Below are positions 18,857-28,127 of a stretch of DNA of 64,000 nt, one piece after another. Origin of the DNA: Arthrobacter agilis (GTDB lineage Bacteria > Actinomycetota > Actinomycetes > Actinomycetales > Micrococcaceae); the NCBI RefSeq assembly GCF_002157505.1, contig NZ_NFSC01000031.1:434001-498000 (forward strand), read 5' to 3'. The first letter of the stretch is position 1; each line of letters begins with the position of its first letter. The notes below the pieces were generated by a model. It worked only from the letters and a program-made list of their open reading frames with translations. It did not search any database and had not been told where the DNA came from. Position numbers and translations under genes: made by a program.

Positions 18857-21800
18857 GTGCCAGAACAAACCAGCCACCGTCTACCTGAAGAGTTCGGCGG
18901 GAACGAGTGGCTTGTTGATGAACTCTACGAACAGTTCCAGAAGGACCGCCACTCGGTCGACAAGAAGTGGTGGGACCTGTTCGATTCGTTCGACGCAGAC
19001 GCTACGCCGGCAGGGAACGACCGCAATGCAGCGGACGAGCCCACCAACCCCGCACTCGCTCCGACGGCCACACGTCCGGCGGCCCCGTCGTCGAACGGTG
19101 GCACCCCGCCCGCACCGGCTGCTCCCGCCCCCGCCGATCCCCCGACGAAGGAACTCCCGGTCGTGAGGACCGAGGCTCCGGCGCCGAAGGCCTCGGGCGA
19201 GAGCCCCGCCAGCACGCAGCAGAGCGGCAAGCCGCCCGTCCCGAACGAGCCGGCGAAGAAGCCGGAGACGTCCCGGGAGGACAAGCCCGCCGCCCAGCCC
19301 ATCCCGGCACAGCTTCCCGCCTCGGACCGCAACGCCGAGATGGAGGAGAACAAGGTCAGCGTGCTCCGCGGACCCGCCAAGGCGATCTCCACCAACATGG
19401 AAGCCAGCCTGAGCGTCCCCACCGCGACGAGCGTCCGGGCCATCCCGGCCAAGCTGCTGATCGACAACCGCGTGGTCATCAACAGCAACCTGGCCCGCGC
19501 CCGCGGCGGCAAGGTCTCCTTCACGCACCTCATCGGCTATGCGATCATCCGGGCCCTCGCCCAGTTCCCGTCCCAGAACGTCTACTACGACGTCATCGAC
19601 GGCAAGCCCTCGGCGGTGCAGCCCGCCCACGTGAACTTCGGCCTCGCGATCGACATGCCGAAGCCCGACGGAACGCGCTCGCTCGTGGTGCCGAACATAA
19701 AGAAGGCCGAGACCATGAACTTCTCGGAGTTCTGGCACGCCTACGAGGACCTCGTGAAGAAGGCGCGCGCCGGCAAGCTCGGCGCCGACGACTACGCCGG
19801 CACCACGGTGTCCCTGACCAACCCCGGGGGTATCGGTACCGTCCACTCGGTCCCGCGCCTGTCCAAGGGCCAGGCCTGCATCATCGGCGCCGGCGCCCTC
19901 GAATACCCGGCGGAGTTCCAGGGATCCAGCGAGAAGACCCTGGCGAAGCACGCGATCAGCAAGACCATCACGCTGACGTCGACCTACGACCACCGGGTCA
20001 TCCAGGGTGCCGGCAGCGGCGAGTTCCTGCGCATCATCCACCAGCTGCTGCTGGGCGAGCAGGGCTTCTACGACGAGATCTTCGAGTCGCTGCGCATCCC
20101 GTACGAGCCCGTGCGCTGGAGTGCCGACATCCAGGTCGACCCGATGGACGAGATCAACAAGGTCGCCCGGATCCAGCAGCTCATCCACGCGTACCGTGTG
20201 CGCGGCCACCTCATGGCGGACACCAACCCGCTGGAGTACGTCCAGCGCAAGCACGCCGACCTCGACATCCGCACCCACGGCCTCACGCTGTGGGACCTCG
20301 ACCGGGAATGGCCCACGGGCGGCTTCGGCGGCCAGCCGGCGCTCAAGTTCCGGGACATGCTCGGCGTCCTGCGTGACGCCTACTGCCGCACCACGGGCAT
20401 CGAGTACATGCACCTGCAGGACCCTGCCGAGCGGCAGTGGTTCCAGGACGAGCTGGAGCACCCCTACTCCAAGCCGAGCCGCGAGGAGCAGCTGCGCATC
20501 CTGCACAAGCTGAACTCCGCCGAGGCGTTCGAGACGTTCCTGCAGACGAAATTCGTCGGACAGAAGCGTTTCTCCCTCGAGGGCGGCGAGTCCCTGATCC
20601 CGCTGCTCGACGCCGTGATCTCCGGTGCGGCCGATGACGGCCTCGACGAGGTCGCCATCGGCATGGCGCACCGCGGCCGCCTGAACGTGCTCACCAACAT
20701 CGCCGGCAAGACCTACGCCCAGGTCTTCCGCGAATTCGAGGGCACCCAGGATCCGCGGTCCGTGCAGGGCTCGGGCGACGTGAAGTACCACCTCGGCACC
20801 GAGGGGACGTTCACCTCCGACGCCGGGAACGAGACCAAGGTCTACCTCGCCGCGAACCCGTCGCACCTCGAGGCCGTCGATCCCGTGCTCGAGGGCATCG
20901 TCCGCGCGAAGCAGGACCTCCTCGACCAGCACGACAGCTTCCCCGTGCTGCCGATCCTCATCCACGGCGATGCGGCCTTCGCGGGCCAGGGTGTCGTGGC
21001 GGAGACCCTCAACCTGTCGCAGCTCCGTGGCTACCGCACCGGCGGCACCATCCACGTGATCGTGAACAACCAGGTCGGCTTCACCACGAGCCCGACGTCG
21101 TCGCGTTCCTCGGTGTACTCCACGGACGTCGCGAAGATGGTCCAGGCTCCCGTGTTCCACGTGAACGGCGACGATCCGGAGGCCGTGGTCCGCGTGGCCC
21201 AGCTGGCCTACCAGTTCCGCCAGCGGTTCAACAAGGACGTCGTCATCGACATGGTCTGCTACCGCCGTCGCGGCCACAACGAGGGCGATGACCCCTCGAT
21301 GACGCAGCCCATGATGTACAACCTGATCGAGGCGAAGCGTTCGGTCCGCAAGCTGTACACCGAGGCCCTGATCGGCCGCGGTGACATCACGCAGGAAGAG
21401 GCAGAGCAGGCCCTGCGCGACTACCAGGAGCGCCTCGAGCGCGTCTTCGCCGAGACCCATGCGGCGCAGACGTCGCCGATCCCGGTCGTCACCAAGGATC
21501 CGAAGGCGGTCTCGAACCTCGAGCGGCCCTACGCGCAGCAGTCGTCGGACGGCAGCGAGGCCTCCGCACCGCAGACAGCGATCAGCGCGGAGACGCTGGC
21601 GCACATCGGCGCGGCGCACATCGCGATCCCCGAGGGCTTCACGGTCCACCCGAAGCTCAAGGCACTGCTCGAGAAGCGTGAGCAGATGTCCCGTGAGGGC
21701 GGCATCGACTGGGGCTTCGGCGAGGTGGCTGCCTTCGGGTCGCTCCTCATGGAGGGCGTGCCCGTGCGGCTCGCCGGCCAGGACTCGCGCCGAGGCACCT

Positions 21801-22726
21801 TCGTGCAGCGGCATGCGGTATTCCACGACCGTGCGACCGGCCACGAATGGCTGCCGCTGGACGACCTCAGCAAGGACCAGGCGAAGTTCTGGGTGTACGA
21901 CTCCTCCCTGAGCGAGTACGCGGCCATGGGCTTCGAGTACGGCTACTCCGTGGAGCGCCCTGACGCGCTCGTGATCTGGGAGGCGCAGTTCGGCGACTTC
22001 GTCAACGGCGCGCAGACCATCATCGACGAGTTCATCAGTTCCGCGGAGCAGAAGTGGGGACAGCGTTCCTCGCTCGTCCTGATGCTGCCCCACGGCTACG
22101 AGGGCCAGGGTCCCGACCACTCCTCCGCACGCATCGAGCGCTTCCTGCAGATGTGCGCCGAGGAGAACATGGTGGTCGCGAACCCGAGCAGTGCCGCCTC
22201 GCACTTCCACCTGCTGCGCCAGCACGCCTACCGCCGCCCGCGGAAGCCGCTCGTGATCTTCACCCCGAAGCAGCTGCTGCGCCTCAAGGCAGCGGCAAGT
22301 CCCGTGGAGGACTTCACGCAGGGCACCTTCCAGCCCGTCATCCCCGACACGCTCGGGACGCCGGCGAACGACGTCGAACGCGTCATCCTGGTGTCCGGAC
22401 GGCTCTACTACGATCTGCTGTCCTCCCGGCAGAAGCTCGACGACGGCAGGACGGCCATCGTCCGCGTGGAGCAGCTGTACCCGCTCCCGCTGGACGAGAT
22501 CAAGGCGGCCCTCGCCACCTACCCCAACGCGGAGATCGTGTGGGCGCAGGACGAACCGGCGAACCAGGGACCGTGGCCCTTCATCGGGCTCAACCTCCCC
22601 CAGGAGCTCGACCGGCGCGTGCGCCTGGCCTCCCGTCCGGCGTCCGCGTCGACAGCCACGGGATCGGCGAAGAGCCACGCGGTGGAGCAGGAACTCCTCA
22701 TCAAGAGGGCGTTCGGCCGGCAATAG
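18857..22726 (+). CDS. kgd: multifunctional 2-oxoglutarate decarboxylase/dehydrogenase Kgd (E1o fused to an E2-like domain)
   Basis: 1289-residue actinobacterial Kgd/OdhA. Residues 1-45 are the E1 N-terminal helix segment ([17 protein letters not shown]), about 45-165 a Pro/Ala/Lys-rich linker, about 170-410 an acyltransferase-like domain with DHRVIQGAG at 378-386, and about 430-1289 the thiamine diphosphate E1 module with GDAAFAGQG and the VNNQ motif. It oxidatively decarboxylates 2-oxoglutarate in the TCA cycle and, with lipoylated E2 and E3 from elsewhere, feeds succinyl-CoA. The GTG at 18857 is chosen because the protein then starts [21 protein letters not shown] lies upstream. No ATG fits better. 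It is divergent from guaB1 with 244 nt between starts. Confidence 0.97.
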   Translation: MPEQTSHRLPEEFGGNEWLVDELYEQFQKDRHSVDKKWWDLFDSFDADATPAGNDRNAADEPTNPALAPTATRPAAPSSNGGTPPAPAAPAPADPPTKELPVVRTEAPAPKASGESPASTQQSGKPPVPNEPAKKPETSREDKPAAQPIPAQLPASDRNAEMEENKVSVLRGPAKAISTNMEASLSVPTATSVRAIPAKLLIDNRVVINSNLARARGGKVSFTHLIGYAIIRALAQFPSQNVYYDVIDGKPSAVQPAHVNFGLAIDMPKPDGTRSLVVPNIKKAETMNFSEFWHAYEDLVKKARAGKLGADDYAGTTVSLTNPGGIGTVHSVPRLSKGQACIIGAGALEYPAEFQGSSEKTLAKHAISKTITLTSTYDHRVIQGAGSGEFLRIIHQLLLGEQGFYDEIFESLRIPYEPVRWSADIQVDPMDEINKVARIQQLIHAYRVRGHLMADTNPLEYVQRKHADLDIRTHGLTLWDLDREWPTGGFGGQPALKFRDMLGVLRDAYCRTTGIEYMHLQDPAERQWFQDELEHPYSKPSREEQLRILHKLNSAEAFETFLQTKFVGQKRFSLEGGESLIPLLDAVISGAADDGLDEVAIGMAHRGRLNVLTNIAGKTYAQVFREFEGTQDPRSVQGSGDVKYHLGTEGTFTSDAGNETKVYLAANPSHLEAVDPVLEGIVRAKQDLLDQHDSFPVLPILIHGDAAFAGQGVVAETLNLSQLRGYRTGGTIHVIVNNQVGFTTSPTSSRSSVYSTDVAKMVQAPVFHVNGDDPEAVVRVAQLAYQFRQRFNKDVVIDMVCYRRRGHNEGDDPSMTQPMMYNLIEAKRSVRKLYTEALIGRGDITQEEAEQALRDYQERLERVFAETHAAQTSPIPVVTKDPKAVSNLERPYAQQSSDGSEASAPQTAISAETLAHIGAAHIAIPEGFTVHPKLKALLEKREQMSREGGIDWGFGEVAAFGSLLMEGVPVRLAGQDSRRGTFVQRHAVFHDRATGHEWLPLDDLSKDQAKFWVYDSSLSEYAAMGFEYGYSVERPDALVIWEAQFGDFVNGAQTIIDEFISSAEQKWGQRSSLVLMLPHGYEGQGPDHSSARIERFLQMCAEENMVVANPSSAASHFHLLRQHAYRRPRKPLVIFTPKQLLRLKAAASPVEDFTQGTFQPVIPDTLGTPANDVERVILVSGRLYYDLLSSRQKLDDGRTAIVRVEQLYPLPLDEIKAALATYPNAEIVWAQDEPANQGPWPFIGLNLPQELDRRVRLASRPASASTATGSAKSHAVEQELLIKRAFGRQ

Positions 22727-22746
22727 TAGGCCATCAGTATGATGTT

Positions 22747-22768
22747 GGGTGGGGTCCAGGCCCCACCC
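22747..22768 (+). terminator. hairpin after kgd
   Basis: GGGTGGGG and CCCCACCC form a perfect 8-bp stem around a 6-nt loop, followed by GATGTCTTT. The weak U-tract makes it a doubtful terminator. Confidence 0.45.
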
Positions 22769-22840
22769 GATGTCTTTAAGGGCGTGCGCGGGTTCTCCGG
22801 CGGCCCCGCACCATCCGACGACCAGTACACCGAGGGACCA

Positions 22841-23440
22841 GTGGAACAACGCAGAATCCGGCTAGCAGCAGTGGGCGACGAACTCCTCGCGGGGCTCGGT
22901 GATCCGCGGGCACTGGGCTGGATCGGACGCGTGATGGCCCGGACCCGGCCGGACAACGCCTTCGTCGAGGCGTACAGCCTCGCGGCTCCCGGCGAGGGGA
23001 CGGAGTCCCTCGCGAACCGCTGGCTCCAGGAGGCCGGGCGCCGCTTCGCCGACGGGTTCGAGAACCGCCTCGTCATCGGCCTGTCGGACCGCGACCTCGA
23101 CCTCGAGCTGTCGACCGCGAGGAGCCGGCTCAACCTCGCCAACATCCTCGACGGCGCTGCCCAGATGAGTGTCAAGGTCCTCGTCGTCGGGCCTCCTCCC
23201 GGCCTCGACGCCGAACGCAATCGCCGCCTCGCCGACCTGTCCGCCGCGTTCGGCGACGTGACCACGCGCCGCAAGCACGTCTTCGTCGACACCTTCACCC
23301 CCCTGCTCGCGCACGAGCAGTGGCGCCACGACCTCGCCGCGAACGGCGGGACGCCGGGCCAGGCCGGGTACGGCCTCATCGCCTGGCTCGTCCTGCACCG
23401 CGGGTGGTTCCAGTGGCTCGACGTGCCCGCTCCCGAGTAG
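22841..23440 (+). CDS. SGNH-like hydrolase-fold protein lacking the usual catalytic residues
   Basis: 199-residue cytoplasmic protein resembling GDSL/SGNH esterases: block I reads AVGDELLAGLGD and block III GLSDRDLD. The catalytic Ser of GDS is replaced by Glu (GDEL), and the C-terminal DxxH motif is not recognisable (GGTPGQAGYGLIAW stands there). It may therefore be non-hydrolytic or use another mechanism. The start is GTG at 22841 with GAGGGA 5 nt upstream; an open frame reaching back to 22739 has no such signal. It lies behind kgd and ends at a strong terminator. Confidence 0.7.
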   Translation: MEQRRIRLAAVGDELLAGLGDPRALGWIGRVMARTRPDNAFVEAYSLAAPGEGTESLANRWLQEAGRRFADGFENRLVIGLSDRDLDLELSTARSRLNLANILDGAAQMSVKVLVVGPPPGLDAERNRRLADLSAAFGDVTTRRKHVFVDTFTPLLAHEQWRHDLAANGGTPGQAGYGLIAWLVLHRGWFQWLDVPAPE

Positions 23441-23454
23441 CGGTACCCTGCAGG

Positions 23455-23486
23455 AAGCCCCCGGGACACGCGTCCCGGGGGCTTTT
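23455..23486 (+). terminator. strong intrinsic terminator
   Basis: A perfect 13-bp stem (AAGCCCCCGGGAC and its complement) with loop ACGC, ending in CTTTT. It closes the kgd/SGNH transcript before the peptide transporter operon. Confidence 0.9.
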
Positions 23487-23532
23487 CTCTTGCTCAGCGA
23501 CCTCATGTTTCCCTCCGGTAACGGTTGGGTTA

Positions 23533-23578
23533 TCAGTGGCTCACTGAGTGTCCAAAGGCAACGATCTGCCGCTATGCT
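23533..23578 (+). promoter_or_regulatory. putative promoter and operator of the peptide ABC operon
   Basis: TCAGTGGCTCACTGA (23533-23547) is an inverted repeat with 6-bp arms and a 3-nt spacer; TATGCT at 23573-23578 is a plausible -10, leaving a leader of about 80 nt. A regulator bound at the repeat would cover the -35 region. Confidence 0.4.
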
Positions 23579-23664
23579 GTCCGAGTGTGATTGCCGTCAC
23601 TGCAGCAATCCGCCTCGGGGGACCTTCCTGCGTTCCCCGCGCCAAGCACAGTAAGGACTATCGA

Positions 23665-25449
23665 ATGCGTAATAAGCGCACTATGACGCTCGCCGCACTG
23701 TCCATCGGAACGCTTCTGCTGAGCGCCTGCGGATCGGCGGGCGGTACCGCCGAGACACCGGCATCGGAGGGCGCGACGGAGAACCTCGCCCCGACGATCA
23801 ATATCGCGATCAGCCAGGCACCGACCGGCTACAACGGCAACACCGCCAGCACCAACGCGGTCTACAACACCTACGTGGACAACCTGACCTCGAGCGGATT
23901 CGCTGCCTTCGCCGCCAACGGCAACCTGGAGCCCAACGAGGAGTTCGGCACCTACGAGAAGACCAGCGACGACCCGCTGACGATCAAGTACACCATCAAC
24001 GAGGATGCTGTCTGGTCCGACGGCACGCCGATCGACTACGACGACGTCCTGCTGAGCTGGGCGGCCCTGTCCGGCACGCACCCGAGCGGTGAGAAGGATG
24101 CCGAGACGGGCGCCGAGGCCGATCTCTTCCAGGCGGCCTCGACCAACGGGTTCGCCTCCATGGAGCAGATCGAGGGCGAGCCCGGCGCCAAGGAGTTCGA
24201 GGCCGTCTTCACCGAGCCCTACGCCGACTGGGAAGCCCTGTTCACCACCGGTGTCTTCATGCCTGCCCACATCGCCGCCGAGCAGGCCGGGCTGTCCGCC
24301 GAGGGCGACGGCGCCGAGCTCGTCGAAGCCATCCAGAACGACGACCGCGCGGCCCTGGCCCCGGTCGCCGAGTTCTGGAACAGCGGCTGGAACTACGAGG
24401 CCGACCTGCCGACGCTCCCCGACACGGCGCTCCTCCCCGCTTCCGGCCCCTACAAGCTGGACAACGCGACCGACGGTACCCTGACGCTCGTCAAGAACGA
24501 CAAGTACTGGGGCGAGGAGCGCGCCGGCAAGACGGACTCGATCGTCTTCAAGACCATCGTCGACGAGGAAGCCGTCCAGGCACTGCAGAACGGCGACGTC
24601 GACATCATCGAGCCGTCCAGCCCGACCGTCGACACGAAGGCGGCCCTCGAACAGATCGGCGAGACCGTCACGGTGGACACCGGGCAGTCGCTGACCTTCT
24701 CACACGTGGACCTCGACCAGCGCGCCGGCGCCGTCTTCGAGGACCTCAAGGTGCGCCAGGCCTTCGCCAAGTGCATCCCGAGGGCGGACATGGTGGACAA
24801 GTTCGTGACCCCCATCGATCCCGAGGGTTCGGTCATGAACCTTCACGAGTACCAGCCGGCACAGTCCGACTACGAGACGGTCCTCAAGGGCGCACCCGCC
24901 GCTGAGGGCGACGGGACCGCCGACATCGAGGGCGCCAAGGCGCTGCTCACCGAGGCCGGGAAGACCGAGCCCGTCAAGGTCAGCCTGATGTTCGCCTCCA
25001 CGAGCCAGCTGCGCGCCGACATGGTCGCCCTGATCAAGGACTCCTGCGACAAGGCAGGCTTCGAGGTCGTCCCGCAGCCCGAGGCCGAGTGGAGCGCCAA
25101 GCTCTCGCAGCCCGGCGCCTGGGACGCGGTCGTCTTCGGCTGGGCAGGCTCCGGCCTCGTAGCCTCGGGCCAGTCCATCTACATCACCGGCGGTGAGCAG
25201 AACTTCGGTGGCTACAGCGACCCCGAGGTGGACCGCCTCTGGGACGAGATCGTCACGAGCACCGACTCCGAGGCGGTCGTCCCGCTGAAGACCGAACTCG
25301 AGCAGCGCCTCGCCGAGACGCAGTACAACGTGGTCCTCTACGCCAACCCGAACATCGCGGGCTACTCCTCGAAGCTCAAGGGCGTGGAACTCAACCCGAC
25401 GCAGACCGGCATCACCTGGAATGCCTACAGCTGGACGAAGCAGGCCTGA
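23665..25449 (+). CDS. peptide ABC transporter substrate-binding lipoprotein
   Basis: 594-residue SBP_bac_5 (OppA/DppA) protein. A Sec signal with lipobox LSAC lies at about 15-18 and a small-residue linker follows. The conserved VWSDGTPIDYDDVLLSW block, the KNDKYWG block and the C-terminal region with YSDPEVDRLWDEI are present. It captures oligopeptides at the outer membrane face. The ATG at 23665 (MRNKRTMTLAALSIG) has AAGGA upstream; earlier in-frame starts add a non-signal tail. It is the first gene of a four-gene operon. Confidence 0.92.
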   Translation: MRNKRTMTLAALSIGTLLLSACGSAGGTAETPASEGATENLAPTINIAISQAPTGYNGNTASTNAVYNTYVDNLTSSGFAAFAANGNLEPNEEFGTYEKTSDDPLTIKYTINEDAVWSDGTPIDYDDVLLSWAALSGTHPSGEKDAETGAEADLFQAASTNGFASMEQIEGEPGAKEFEAVFTEPYADWEALFTTGVFMPAHIAAEQAGLSAEGDGAELVEAIQNDDRAALAPVAEFWNSGWNYEADLPTLPDTALLPASGPYKLDNATDGTLTLVKNDKYWGEERAGKTDSIVFKTIVDEEAVQALQNGDVDIIEPSSPTVDTKAALEQIGETVTVDTGQSLTFSHVDLDQRAGAVFEDLKVRQAFAKCIPRADMVDKFVTPIDPEGSVMNLHEYQPAQSDYETVLKGAPAAEGDGTADIEGAKALLTEAGKTEPVKVSLMFASTSQLRADMVALIKDSCDKAGFEVVPQPEAEWSAKLSQPGAWDAVVFGWAGSGLVASGQSIYITGGEQNFGGYSDPEVDRLWDEIVTSTDSEAVVPLKTELEQRLAETQYNVVLYANPNIAGYSSKLKGVELNPTQTGITWNAYSWTKQA

Positions 25450-25473
25450 TTGCATCGTCCGGACACCGCATGA

Positions 25474-25503
25474 GGACGGGCAGGCCCTCGGGCCTGCCCG
25501 TCC
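25474..25503 (+). promoter_or_regulatory. intra-operon hairpin between binding protein and permease
   Basis: GGACGGGCAGGCC pairs perfectly with its complement around a CTCG tetraloop (13-bp stem). There is no U-tract, so it more likely stabilises the upstream mRNA or attenuates read-through, a common way to obtain excess binding protein over permease. Confidence 0.7.
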
Positions 25504-25551
25504 CTGTGCCCGGCCGCGCCACAGCCTGCACCGTTTCCTAGGAGCCCCCAC

Positions 25552-27084
25552 GTGTTCTACTTCATCGTCAAGCGAACGATCATCTCGTTCTTCATCATGC
25601 TCGCGGCCACCACGCTGATGTACTTCCTCACCATCTCGTCGGGCGATCCCTTCGAGGACCTCGGTGAGACCAGCGGCCCCGAGAAGGCCGCGACCATCGC
25701 GGCCCGCACCACCGCGATGAACCTGGATGTCCCGCCCATCCCCCGTTACTTCCTCTGGCTGCAGGACGTCGGCCACTGCATCGTCCCCGGCGGCGTGAGC
25801 TGCACGCTCGGCCAGGACCGCACGGGTGCCGCGGTCCTCCCCCAACTCGAGAACGCCATGGGTTCGACGCTGCGCCTCGTCATCGTGGCGACCGTGCTCG
25901 CCCTGGTCCTCGGCGTCGTCGTCGGTATCGTCACCGCGATCCGGCAGTACAGCACGTTCGACTACTCCGTCACCTTCCTCTCCTTCCTGCTGTTCTCGCT
26001 GCCCCTGTTCTGGCTCTCGACGCTGCTCAAGCAGTACCTGGCGATCGACCTCAACACGTGGCTGGCGAATCCACAGTTCCCCTATCTGACGATCGCCCTC
26101 ATAGGTGCGGTCTCCGGCGTCGTCTGGGCTGTCGTCGTAGGTGGTGACCGCAGGCGCAGGGCGACCGTCTTCGGCGTCGCCGCCGTGGTCACCGCGCTCG
26201 CCCTCTACCTCCTGCTCGTCACCGGATGGTTCGTCACGCCGGGACTCGGCGTCGTCGGGATGCTCGTGTCGGCAGCAGGGATCGCCGTGCTCTGGACCGC
26301 CCTGCTCGCGGGCTTCCGCCGCCGCCGCGTGCTTCACGCCGCCCTCGCGGCCGCCGGGGTGGCCTTCGCCGGCTACCTCGTCTCGATCCCCCTGCTCGAG
26401 GACCCGAACTGGTTCCTGGTGCTCGCGCTCGTCGTGGGAACGGCCGTCGTCGCGTACGTCGTCGCCGGCCTCGTCGGGGGTCCCTTCCGCGCCCAGGCAG
26501 CGAAGATCGGTGCGGTCATCGCCGTGTCCGTCGGCCTGCTGATCGTGCTCGACCGCCTCCTCCAGGCCTACCCGACACTCTCCGCGAAGGCGGGCGGCCG
26601 GCCCATCCCGACCACCGGCTCCCAGTCGGCCAACCTCGCCGGGACCTTCTGGGAGATCAACCTGGACTACGCGCTGCACCTCATCCTGCCGACCATCGCC
26701 CTGACGCTGATCTCCTTCGCCACCTACACGCGGTACACCAGGGCGAGCCAGCTCGACGTCATGAACCAGGACTACATCCGTACCGCCCGGGCCAAGGGCC
26801 TCAGCGAGCGGACGGTCCTCGTCAAGCACGCCTTCCGCAACGCGATGATCCCCATCACCACGCTGATGGCCTTCGACTTCGCGGGCGTGCTCGGCGGCGC
26901 CGTCATCACCGAGCAGGTCTTCGGCTGGAACGGCATGGGCAACATGTTCGTCGTCGGCATCGACCACGTGGATCCGGGCCCCGTCATGGCCTTCTTCCTT
27001 GTCGTCGGAACGGCTGCGGTGCTGTTCAACATGCTCGCCGACATCGCCTACGCGTTCCTCGACCCGCGCATCACCCTGAGCTAG
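25552..27084 (+). CDS. peptide ABC transporter permease (OppB type) with a large membrane insertion
   Basis: 510-residue permease, against about 310-340 for ordinary OppB/DppB. The N-terminal TM helix and periplasmic loop (1-100), the first permease helices (105-165) and the C-terminal block with the EAA loop (YIRTARAKGLSERTVLVKHAF, about 409-429) are normal. Between them, about residues 178-338 contain roughly five or six additional hydrophobic segments separated by short Arg-rich loops. Start is GTG at 25552 with AGGAG upstream. The insertion is in frame and uses normal codons, so it is not an assembly error on its face. It pairs with the 344-residue permease 8 nt downstream. Confidence 0.88.
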   Translation: MFYFIVKRTIISFFIMLAATTLMYFLTISSGDPFEDLGETSGPEKAATIAARTTAMNLDVPPIPRYFLWLQDVGHCIVPGGVSCTLGQDRTGAAVLPQLENAMGSTLRLVIVATVLALVLGVVVGIVTAIRQYSTFDYSVTFLSFLLFSLPLFWLSTLLKQYLAIDLNTWLANPQFPYLTIALIGAVSGVVWAVVVGGDRRRRATVFGVAAVVTALALYLLLVTGWFVTPGLGVVGMLVSAAGIAVLWTALLAGFRRRRVLHAALAAAGVAFAGYLVSIPLLEDPNWFLVLALVVGTAVVAYVVAGLVGGPFRAQAAKIGAVIAVSVGLLIVLDRLLQAYPTLSAKAGGRPIPTTGSQSANLAGTFWEINLDYALHLILPTIALTLISFATYTRYTRASQLDVMNQDYIRTARAKGLSERTVLVKHAFRNAMIPITTLMAFDFAGVLGGAVITEQVFGWNGMGNMFVVGIDHVDPGPVMAFFLVVGTAAVLFNMLADIAYAFLDPRITLS

Positions 27085-27092
27085 GACATCCC

Positions 27093-28127
27093 ATGAGCAC
27101 TGACGACAAGATGCGGGACGACTCCCGCACGTCCCTGGAGCTGTCCGAGATGACGCTCCAGAGCCAGGACAACGACATAGCGACCGCCGCCCCCACGCGG
27201 GAGCAGACGGACCGCATCCGTACCACCGAGGCCAAGAGCCAGGGGCGCCTGGTCCGCGAGCGGTTCTTCCGCCACAAGGGGGCGCTCGCGGGCATCGCCC
27301 TGCTGGTGCTGATCTTCCTCCTCGCCTTCAGCTCGATCGGTTTCGCCGGGATCCCCGGCTGGTGGAACAAGGACTACGACGTCCTCGCCGCACGCTTCAA
27401 CGAAGGTCGCCCCACCCTGACGCTCTGGCCCTTCAGCCTCGGCGAGCACCCGTTCGGCCAGGACGTCCTCGGACGCGACTACTTCGCGCTCACCATGCGC
27501 GGCATCCAGACCTCGCTCATCATCGCGTTCATCGTCGGGCTGGTGGCCATGGTCATCGGCACCACGGTGGGGGCGGTCGCGGGGTACTTCCGCGGCTGGA
27601 CCGAAGCGTTCCTCATGCGCATCACCGACGTCGTCATCACCATCCCGACGGTGGTCATCGCCGCGGCGGTCGCCGGCATCGTGGCGAAGCACGGCATCAT
27701 CCCCTTCGCCATCTTCCTCGGCCTCGTCACATGGACCGGCCTCGCGCGGCTCGTGCGCGGCGAATTCCTGTCGCTGCGCGAGAAGGAGTTCGTCGAGTCG
27801 GCGAAGTCCGTGGGCGCGAGCTCGGCCCGCATCATCTTCCGGCACATCCTGCCCAATACGGTGGGGGTCATCATCGTGTCCACGACGCTGGCGATCTCCG
27901 GCGCCATCCTCCTCGAGACGGGCCTGAGCTTCCTCGGCCTCGGCGTGACGGCACCGGACACCTCGCTCGGCAAGGCCATCAACGACAACCGCTCGGCCCT
28001 CACCGTGCGGCCATGGCTGTTCCTCTGGCCCGGAGCGTTCATCATCGGCATCGCCCTCGCCGTCAACTTCATCGGTGACGGCCTACGCGACGCGTTCGAC
28101 CCCAAGCAGACAAGGGTGAAGCAATGA
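27093..28127 (+). CDS. peptide ABC transporter permease (OppC type)
   Basis: 344-residue inner-membrane permease. A long cytoplasmic N-terminus (1-60) precedes TM1, the OppC N-domain HPFGQDVLGRDYF, and a standard five-helix permease domain with the EAA loop FVESAKSVGASSARIIFRH. The ATG at 27093 lies 8 nt after the previous stop. Its stop overlaps the ATPase start (ATGA), so translation of transporter parts is coupled. Confidence 0.93.
   Translation: MSTDDKMRDDSRTSLELSEMTLQSQDNDIATAAPTREQTDRIRTTEAKSQGRLVRERFFRHKGALAGIALLVLIFLLAFSSIGFAGIPGWWNKDYDVLAARFNEGRPTLTLWPFSLGEHPFGQDVLGRDYFALTMRGIQTSLIIAFIVGLVAMVIGTTVGAVAGYFRGWTEAFLMRITDVVITIPTVVIAAAVAGIVAKHGIIPFAIFLGLVTWTGLARLVRGEFLSLREKEFVESAKSVGASSARIIFRHILPNTVGVIIVSTTLAISGAILLETGLSFLGLGVTAPDTSLGKAINDNRSALTVRPWLFLWPGAFIIGIALAVNFIGDGLRDAFDPKQTRVKQ

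Noticed and set aside
18881-22849. A 1322-codon open frame antisense to kgd
   Set aside because: It mirrors kgd codon structure in a high-G+C genome; the translation is low-complexity with no domain, while the plus strand encodes an intact Kgd.
23487-23664. Leader of the peptide operon considered as a riboswitch
   Set aside because: No conserved riboswitch core recognised; only a 15-bp inverted repeat, more like a protein-binding site.
24700-26967. 755-codon minus-strand frame across the peptide transporter
   Set aside because: Asp/Gly/Arg-rich shadow with no motif, opposite two well-supported transporter genes.
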